Source of the DNA: Natrarchaeobius halalkaliphilus
GTDB taxonomy: Archaea > Halobacteriota > Halobacteria > Halobacteriales > Natrialbaceae
DNA: 64,000 bases
NCBI RefSeq assembly: GCF_003841485.1
Contig: NZ_REFY01000004.1
Span: 1-64,000, forward strand
Direction: 5' to 3'
This document shows positions 58,972 to 64,000 of the stretch, one piece after another. The notes beneath the pieces are model-generated. The model was not told where the DNA came from. It worked only from the letters and a program-made list of their open reading frames with translations, and did no database searches. Made by a program: the position numbers and the translations under genes. How positions within the stretch are numbered: the first letter of the stretch is position 1; every line of letters begins with the position of its first letter.

Positions 58972-60729
58972 ATGACCGACTACTTCGAGGTTCACGCACG
59001 CGACGGGGCCGCTCGCGTGGGCGAACTCCGTCTCGAGTCACCGCGGACGACGCCCGCACTCGTCGACGACGTTCTCTCCGATGCTGGCTCGCTCTGGTCG
59101 ACCGAGCGCGACGTTCCCGAGGGAACCGACGCGCAGCTGACCGTCTTGCCCCACCGGGCATTTCCCGGCGGCACCGCCGAGGAGGTCCAGGAATCGTTCG
59201 CCGTCGACTATCCCGACGTCGATTTCCCGAGCGCGGCCGTCGTCTCGAGCGAACTCGCGGCCGACCACGGGACGGACGCCTACGTCGTCTCCGACGTTCA
59301 GTCGATTCTCGGCCACGGCGCGGCGTTTGCCGAGGCCGTCGTTGCGGTTCGGGAGGCGATTCCGGCGGACACCGCCCTCGTTCTATCGGGCGTCGCGACG
59401 CCCCGGAACGTCGCCCTGCTCGCGTACGCCGGCGTCGACTGCGTCGACGAGACGGCCGCCGTCGTGACGGGGACTGAGGGCAGGTATCTGACGACCGACG
59501 AGGCGTACTTCCTAGAGGACCTCGAGGAACTGCCCTGTTCGTGTCCGGCCTGTCAGAAACCCCGCGAAACGTTCACCCGCGAGGACTGCGCCGAACACAA
59601 CGTCAACGCGTTGCGGGCAGAACTCGGGATCGTTCGGCGGCGGATCCGCGACGGCCGCCTGCGGGATTACGTCGAAGGCCAGGTCCGTCACGATCAGTGG
59701 CTCACCGCGGCCATGCGCGAACTCGACTCACAGTGGAGCTACCTCGAGGAACGGACCCCGATCCTCCGGGATTCGCGAATCGACGCGGCGACCGAAGACA
59801 CCCTCCGGCGGGTCGAGATCCAGCGCTTTGCCGACCGCGTGACGTCGCGGTACCGAAACCGCTTCAAGAACCCGCTCGTGTTGGTTCCCTGTTCGGCAAC
59901 GAAACCCTACAGCGACTCCCAGAGCCACCGTCAGTTCCACGACGCCGTCCAGTGGCGCGCTCACCTCGTGTCGATGACGAGCCCGATCGGCGTCGTTCCA
60001 CAGGAACTCGAGACGACGTATCCGGCCCAGCACTACGACACCGTCGTCACCGGTCGGTGGTCCGAGGACGAAAAGCGCTTCGTCAGCCGCGTGTTAGAAC
60101 GCTACCTCGAGCGAAACGACTACCCCGAAATCATCGCACACGTTCCCGACGAGGGCTACCGCGACATCGTCTCCCGCGTCGAGGACGATCTCGATCTCGA
60201 AATTACCTTCACCGTCCCGGAGGATGGTCACCCGACCGACGAGGAGTCCCTGTCGAACCTCTCGGAGGCTCTCTCGGGCGAGTTGAAGTACTCGAAGCGC
60301 GAACGCGAGCACAACACGGTTCGAGCGATCGCGGACTACCTTCTCGGTGACGGTGCGGGCGACGACCTCTTCGAGGACATCCGGACGACCAGTCGCTATC
60401 CGAAGATTCAGGTCCGCGACAGCGAGGAAACCCAGCTGGCGACGATGGTTCCGCAGTACGGGACGCTCTCGTTCACACTCGAGGGCGCAACGCGGTGGGT
60501 CGACAGCGACGCACCGACGAAACGAGTCGAGATCGACGGCTTCGTCCCCCACGGCAGCGTCCTCGCGCCGGGCGTCGTCGACGCAGACGAGGAGATTCGC
60601 GTCGGTGACGAGGTGGTCGTCGAGGGACCACAGGCGTTCGGCGTCGGCCGCGCGGAGATGTTCGGCCGCGAGATGGCCGAGAGCACGCGCGGGATCGCGT
60701 GTGAGATTCGCCACGTCGAAGAGACGTAA
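58972..60729 (+). CDS. arcS: archaeosine synthase
   Basis: The 585-aa protein converts preQ0 at position 15 in tRNA to archaeosine and related forms. The N-terminal part (1-300) resembles a TGT without its insertion function and keeps a zinc-like Cys set PCSCPACQKPRET. The ArcS core has the PC-x3-KPY-x2-S-x2-H motif exactly: PCSATKPYSDSQSH (about residues 305-318). The C-terminal PUA domain (IDGFVPHGSVLAPGVVDAD, VVEGPQAFGVGRAEM) is present. It follows tgtA in function and lies 2 kb downstream of it; together they encode two successive enzymes of archaeosine synthesis. Start ATG 58972; monocistronic. Confidence 0.93.
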   Translation: MTDYFEVHARDGAARVGELRLESPRTTPALVDDVLSDAGSLWSTERDVPEGTDAQLTVLPHRAFPGGTAEEVQESFAVDYPDVDFPSAAVVSSELAADHGTDAYVVSDVQSILGHGAAFAEAVVAVREAIPADTALVLSGVATPRNVALLAYAGVDCVDETAAVVTGTEGRYLTTDEAYFLEDLEELPCSCPACQKPRETFTREDCAEHNVNALRAELGIVRRRIRDGRLRDYVEGQVRHDQWLTAAMRELDSQWSYLEERTPILRDSRIDAATEDTLRRVEIQRFADRVTSRYRNRFKNPLVLVPCSATKPYSDSQSHRQFHDAVQWRAHLVSMTSPIGVVPQELETTYPAQHYDTVVTGRWSEDEKRFVSRVLERYLERNDYPEIIAHVPDEGYRDIVSRVEDDLDLEITFTVPEDGHPTDEESLSNLSEALSGELKYSKREREHNTVRAIADYLLGDGAGDDLFEDIRTTSRYPKIQVRDSEETQLATMVPQYGTLSFTLEGATRWVDSDAPTKRVEIDGFVPHGSVLAPGVVDADEEIRVGDEVVVEGPQAFGVGRAEMFGREMAESTRGIACEIRHVEET

Positions 60730-61111
60730 AGCGCCGTACTTCGTGAGGAGCGGTGAACGTCTGAACGGTTCTCGATCATCTCGTACAGTACCGTACGAAC
60801 AATACTTCACCTATGGAAACGCTGCTATCAAGTCACAAAGCCAGTAGTTAGACCGGCTCAGTTGAAGTTACCTTGTGAGGTACTGAAAATGATTCCTACA
60901 CCAACCCTACCGTATCATTTCTAGCACGACTGGATAACCTGAAACAGGGAAAAGGCCGGACCTGAAGCCGTTCATATGCTGGAACCCTCGGAGCGAGGAA
61001 AGGGAACCGAAAACACGGCTAACCGGGACAGACAATCCGAACTGGAAAGGCGGTATCCAACTGAGCATTCCACTCTCTCTGAAGTGATGGGATAATGGAG
61101 GAGAAACAGCC
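60730..61111. other. lower-G+C intergenic region after arcS
   Basis: This 380-bp stretch has a G+C content visibly below the surroundings and shows no gene of normal length. It contains A-rich runs (CTGAAACAGGGAAAAGG) and short start-less frames. One small frame is listed separately. Nothing here could be assigned to a known RNA or mobile element, so it may be a fragment or an unrecognised RNA. Confidence 0.5.
60976..61095 (+). CDS. possible small protein (39 aa)
   Basis: A 39-residue frame from ATG 60976 encodes a charged, hydrophilic peptide (MLEPSERGKGTENTANRDR ... STLSEVMG). The frame is open upstream to 60943. No promoter-like element is obvious and codon use is mixed, so it might be a remnant rather than a gene. 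Confidence 0.2.
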   Translation: MLEPSERGKGTENTANRDRQSELERRYPTEHSTLSEVMG

Positions 61112-61684
61112 CTACCGAAATAACTCGCTCATCTCGATCTGATTCCATCGAGAATGGTGAGCGTGAACTATCGCCGAAACAGCGAAGACCGAGACAAGAA
61201 TCGTCGAAAGAGCGAGCCCTGATAGATTACTGAACGGGAATACGGACAACCAGACGAGACCCGTGAGGGTGGCCGCGATGGCGGTGAGTCCTAAGTAGTA
61301 GCGGTACCACGGAATGTCGTCAGCGGGCACGTATTCGAGATAAATCCGATATTCACCAATCTCCTCGGTCGGCGTCACTTGTCCGCGCGACCGTTCGTAC
61401 TCGATCGCGCCTGCCTCTGCTAGCTTTGGAAGATGGGACTGGTGTAGTGCAGTATATACTCGCTTTCGTTGCTTCCAGGATAGGTCATCGACCGATTCGC
61501 CGTACTCCCACTCAGAAAGAACGTCGACCAGGGTACGAAGGTCGACTTGTTTGACATCGTGTTGGAGAAGGTAGTAGAGAACGCGTCGCCGTCGTCGGTT
61601 GCTCAGTACCGTGAATAATTCGTCGCGGGACCGCATCGCCACCTCCGGGCGTGGCATTTTGGGTCTCAGTCCGTCGAGCCTCAT
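61112..61684 (-). CDS. DUF7344-like winged-helix membrane protein
   Basis: The 190-aa protein has an N-terminal winged helix (about 15-90: DELFTVLSNRRRRRVLYYLL, VLSEWEYGESVDDLSWKQRK and VYTALHQSHLPKLAEAG), followed by two hydrophobic segments, YLGLTAIAATLTGLVWLSVF and LSTILVSVFAVSAIVHAHHS. This matches the haloarchaeal DUF7344 pattern of membrane-anchored transcription regulators. The start at ATG 61684 is preferred; a TTG one codon earlier is in frame. It lies at the edge of the accessory segment, divergent from a signal peptidase gene, so it may regulate that cluster. Confidence 0.75.
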   Translation of the reverse strand: MRLDGLRPKMPRPEVAMRSRDELFTVLSNRRRRRVLYYLLQHDVKQVDLRTLVDVLSEWEYGESVDDLSWKQRKRVYTALHQSHLPKLAEAGAIEYERSRGQVTPTEEIGEYRIYLEYVPADDIPWYRYYLGLTAIAATLTGLVWLSVFPFSNLSGLALSTILVSVFAVSAIVHAHHSRWNQIEMSELFR

Positions 61685-61687
61685 CAA

Positions 61688-62030
61688 TGGCTTTCTCCTT
61701 GTTCGATTGTTCCTATGTCTGTTAAGTATAGGGCTCTTGACGGAAATTGTGTTAAGAAGTTACTATCATTACTTGCCTGTTACTGTTCTGGTTGGTCAAA
61801 ATTCAATAAGGCAATAAATCACTGTTAGAATTCAGTCACCGATTACTTACATTCCGAACTAACCTGACATCTGGTGTGACTCGTTCATCCGTTCGGCCGG
61901 CCATCCGTCCCTTCACCGGCGAGTGCCCCGATTCGGCAGTCGAGTCTGGCCGTACCGAATTAAACAACGGATGCGACTCACCCGAGAGGCTGGGGCAGTC
62001 GCGGTTTGATCGGATCCGAAGGGTGAACGG
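61688..62030. other. A+T-rich divergent gap before the signal peptidase gene
   Basis: The 343-bp gap between the DUF7344-like gene and the signal peptidase is A+T-rich in its first half (TTAAGAAGTTACTATCATTAC and similar) and G+C-rich in the second. I see candidate promoter elements for both divergent genes (for example TTAAGTATAGG near 61723), but no convincing gene. Confidence 0.5.
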
Positions 62031-63161
62031 ATGAGATTGCGACGGCTGCTCCGCGTTACTTTTGCCGTGGTGATAGTTCTCACCCTAGGATCACTCCTTC
62101 TTGGGGCAATGCTCGGTCAGCCAATTCTGCTGTCATACACCGAGACAGGGAGTATGGACCCGACGATCGCTGAAGGAGATGGATTCGTCGTGATTCCCTC
62201 GACGGGTCTCGGGTCAGCGGAAGTTGGCGATGTTGTCATCTACGACGCCCAAGAGGCTAACGAAGGTGGGTTGACGACTCACCGCGTCGTCGGCGCGACC
62301 GACCATGGATACGAGACTGCTGGAGACGCCAATATCGTGACCGATCAGGATGGAGGTGAACCCGCCGTCACCGACGGGCAGATCGTCGCGAAAGCTTGGA
62401 CGGTCGGTGGGGATGTCGTAACGATCCCTCACCTCGGTACGGTCGTGATGAACATCCAGTCTGGGATCGACTCGATCAGAGATGTACTTGGGATTGGTCC
62501 AAGACTCGGATCCCAAGGAATAGCTACTCTACTGTTCGGGGTCGGCGTTGCCCTCCTCGCGTTCACGTTCCTCACGAAGTCACGGAGCCGACATCGGGAA
62601 CGAACGCGGTCGCGACGTACGTCGGTTTCCGCGCGTGGAATTGTATTCGGTCTGGTTGTCTGTTTGTGCATAGTGACGTTCGGAACGATGCTGGCAATCT
62701 CGGGTTCGACCGAGTTCGGTACCGTCAGCGCCGATTATGAGTCCGACGCTCCGCACGTAATCCAGTCCGGCGAGACCGGCGAGCGTAACTACGAGCGCCA
62801 CAACGGTGGTCTGTTGCCAGTCGTCTCGATTCTCGAGCCCGCCAGCCAGGGCGTGTCGGTCGAAGATGAACCGACCCAGTTGCACCACGGTGAATCTGCG
62901 AACACGACAATTACCGTCACTGCACCGACCGAGCGAGGGTACGTCTTGCACGCCGTCTCGGAGTTTAGGTATCTCGCGGTGCTTCCTCCTCCTCTCCTCG
63001 AAATGCTACACGACGTACATCCTTGGATAGCGATGACAAGTGTGACGGCCGTCGTCGTCTCCCTGTTCACACTCCCGTTTGCCCTGCTCCTCGGAACGGG
63101 TCGAATCGTTCTCCGCGAGCGAAAATCGGGTGGACACACCCACGATTACCTGAGAATATGA
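62031..63161 (+). CDS. signal peptidase I with an extra C-terminal domain
   Basis: The 376-aa protein begins with a span (LRVTFAVVIVLTLGSLLLG) and has the archaeal/ER-type catalytic layout: the Ser in YTETGSMDPTIAEGD, the His in GGLTTHRVVG and the acidic GDAN. Two further spans (IATLLFGVGVALLAFTFLT; IVFGLVVCLCIVTFGTMLA) follow; an external domain of about 120 residues (SADYESDAPHVIQSGETGE ... AVSEFRYLAVL) and a final span complete the protein. Ordinary archaeal signal peptidases lack this C-terminal part. It would cleave signal peptides of a particular client set, probably encoded next to it. It is not the only housekeeping enzyme expected, so it looks like an accessory one. Confidence 0.85.
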   Translation: MRLRRLLRVTFAVVIVLTLGSLLLGAMLGQPILLSYTETGSMDPTIAEGDGFVVIPSTGLGSAEVGDVVIYDAQEANEGGLTTHRVVGATDHGYETAGDANIVTDQDGGEPAVTDGQIVAKAWTVGGDVVTIPHLGTVVMNIQSGIDSIRDVLGIGPRLGSQGIATLLFGVGVALLAFTFLTKSRSRHRERTRSRRTSVSARGIVFGLVVCLCIVTFGTMLAISGSTEFGTVSADYESDAPHVIQSGETGERNYERHNGGLLPVVSILEPASQGVSVEDEPTQLHHGESANTTITVTAPTERGYVLHAVSEFRYLAVLPPPLLEMLHDVHPWIAMTSVTAVVVSLFTLPFALLLGTGRIVLRERKSGGHTHDYLRI

Positions 63162-63179
63162 TCCCCAACATCACACACC

Positions 63180-63185
63180 GGAGGT
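63180..63185 (+). promoter_or_regulatory. Shine-Dalgarno site of the DUF5305 gene
   Basis: GGAGGT sits 7 nt before ATG 63193, a full match to the anti-SD of archaeal 16S rRNA. A site this strong is used by internal genes of operons and supports co-transcription with the signal peptidase. Confidence 0.75.
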
Positions 63186-63192
63186 ATCAACC

Positions 63193-64000
63193 ATGAACGC
63201 CGCTTTCATCCGCCTGCGAGCCGTCGCAGGCGATTGGTTCGTCTTCGTCGTCATCGCCCTACTCGCCCTGTCCCTTCTGGGTGGCTGGATAGCATACTCC
63301 GGCGTCGCGTCCGAACCCGACACGGGGGACGGGCCGACGAGCGCACAGTGGTCGCCGGTCGCCACGTTCGACCACAGCGCAGAAGTAGACCGTGACACAG
63401 AGGTATTTGAGGCCGGTGAAGTGCTCTCGGATCGATCGGCGTACTTCACGACGGTGACGCCCGAACTGGACGGCGAGTTCGCCTACCGCTACGAGGCTGA
63501 ACGTGGCGACGCCGAGGTCGGTATTTCCCTGGAACGACAACTCCGTTCTGTGTCAGACGACGACGAATACTGGTCGACGAACGATCCCATTGATGAGACC
63601 GCGGCGGAGTCGGTCGGGCCCGGCGAGGTGATCACAACGCCGTTCTCCGTCGATGTTCCCGCGATGATGAACGACACAGAGCAGATTGAGTCGAGCTTGG
63701 AGGCCTCTCCAGGAACTGTCGAGATGGTGATCGTCGCACACGTCACCATGGAGGGTACAATTGACGGGGATCCCGTCACTGTGACCGAATCATACGAGCT
63801 GTTGATCGAACAAGATGACGAAACGTATTCCCTCGACACGCCAGGTATCGATCACCACGACACCGAGCAAGCGCCCGTAACCGAGACACAAAGCGCACGT
63901 GGACCCGGTTCGACCCTGATGGGACTCGTGTTAGCGCTCGTCTCGATAACCGCGCTGGGCGTCGTCACCGTCCAGAAAGTCAACGGGACACTTTCCCCTT
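63193..64000 (+). CDS. DUF5305-type membrane protein (3' end beyond window)
   Basis: A frame from ATG 63193 stays open to the window end and is cut there (269 codons visible). It starts with a basic end and a span (DWFVFVVIALLALSLLGGWI), then an external domain with the typical DUF5305 strands: TFDHSAEVDRDTEVFEAGEV, ELDGEFAYRYEAERGDAEVG, and TESYELLIEQDDETYSLDTP, and a second span near the visible end (LMGLVLALVSITALGVVTV). Such proteins accompany signal peptidases in haloarchaea, perhaps handling secreted fibres. A perfect SD 7 nt before the ATG and a 31-bp gap to the peptidase indicate an operon. Partial gene, function unknown. Confidence 0.75.
   Translation, partial: MNAAFIRLRAVAGDWFVFVVIALLALSLLGGWIAYSGVASEPDTGDGPTSAQWSPVATFDHSAEVDRDTEVFEAGEVLSDRSAYFTTVTPELDGEFAYRYEAERGDAEVGISLERQLRSVSDDDEYWSTNDPIDETAAESVGPGEVITTPFSVDVPAMMNDTEQIESSLEASPGTVEMVIVAHVTMEGTIDGDPVTVTESYELLIEQDDETYSLDTPGIDHHDTEQAPVTETQSARGPGSTLMGLVLALVSITALGVVTVQKVNGTLSP

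Overview
The window is haloarchaeal chromosome, most likely from the Natrialbales (Natrinema/Haloterrigena-like), though this placement is an inference. Visible support: high G+C, strongly acidic proteins, a striking density of the hexamer CTCGAG, TATA-like boxes about 25-30 nt before start codons (leaderless transcripts), archaeosine genes (tgtA, arcS), ribosomal protein eS8, a siroheme-type heme pathway and haloarchaea-only families such as HalOD1 and a fused PurN-AICAR transformylase. Most of the window is compact housekeeping sequence with many 4-nt ATGA/GTGA gene overlaps.

Layout: 1-570 is a disturbed left edge, with the right end of an IS200/IS605 (TnpB-type) element, the 3' stub of an A+T-rich gene and a small ORF. 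0.6-10.4 kb holds a cyclophilin-like gene, the pyrG-guaA-(small ORF) nucleotide operon, MTHFS/moaB, an MDR dehydrogenase, small proteins, idi plus a lipid kinase, and a PHP phosphoesterase. 10.5-12.4 kb is a divergent lrp/carA pair with a palindromic operator candidate. 12.4-24.7 kb has a Tat lipoprotein, a tandem Usp, two flavoproteins, divergent purNH/purB, aconitase, a hydrolase, a PNPOx-like protein and eS8. 24.7-30.7 kb is a phosphate island: an AbrB-PhoU regulator divergent from pstS-pstC-pstA (no pstB), then a sensor kinase. 30.8-37.3 kb carries gltB and proS around a second TnpB-type end remnant. 38.1-45.3 kb is a three-gene helicase-nuclease operon that looks like AddAB with the AddB subunit split in two; I consider it the most interesting system here. 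45.3-49.8 kb has a CBS protein, a winged-helix-like protein and two sensor kinases flanking a third TnpB-type end remnant. 49.8-52.9 kb is a coupled heme operon (AhbA-AhbB fusion, precorrin-2 dehydrogenase, hemA). 53-60.7 kb holds an internally duplicated protein, PadR, NUDIX, tgtA, HalOD1, a membrane-anchored TRAM protein, an EamA transporter and arcS. 60.7-64 kb is an accessory-looking, lower-G+C edge with a DUF7344-type regulator, a signal peptidase I with an extra C-terminal domain and a DUF5305 protein cut by the window end.

Functional themes: nucleotide synthesis (pyrG, guaA, carA, purNH, purB, MTHFS) is spread over several promoters. Phosphate uptake is paired with its own regulator and possibly a kinase. 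TgtA and ArcS carry out successive steps of archaeosine formation in tRNA from one locus. The 51-53 kb operon could feed siroheme-dependent heme synthesis. No rRNA, tRNA, CRISPR array or complete transposase gene was recognised.
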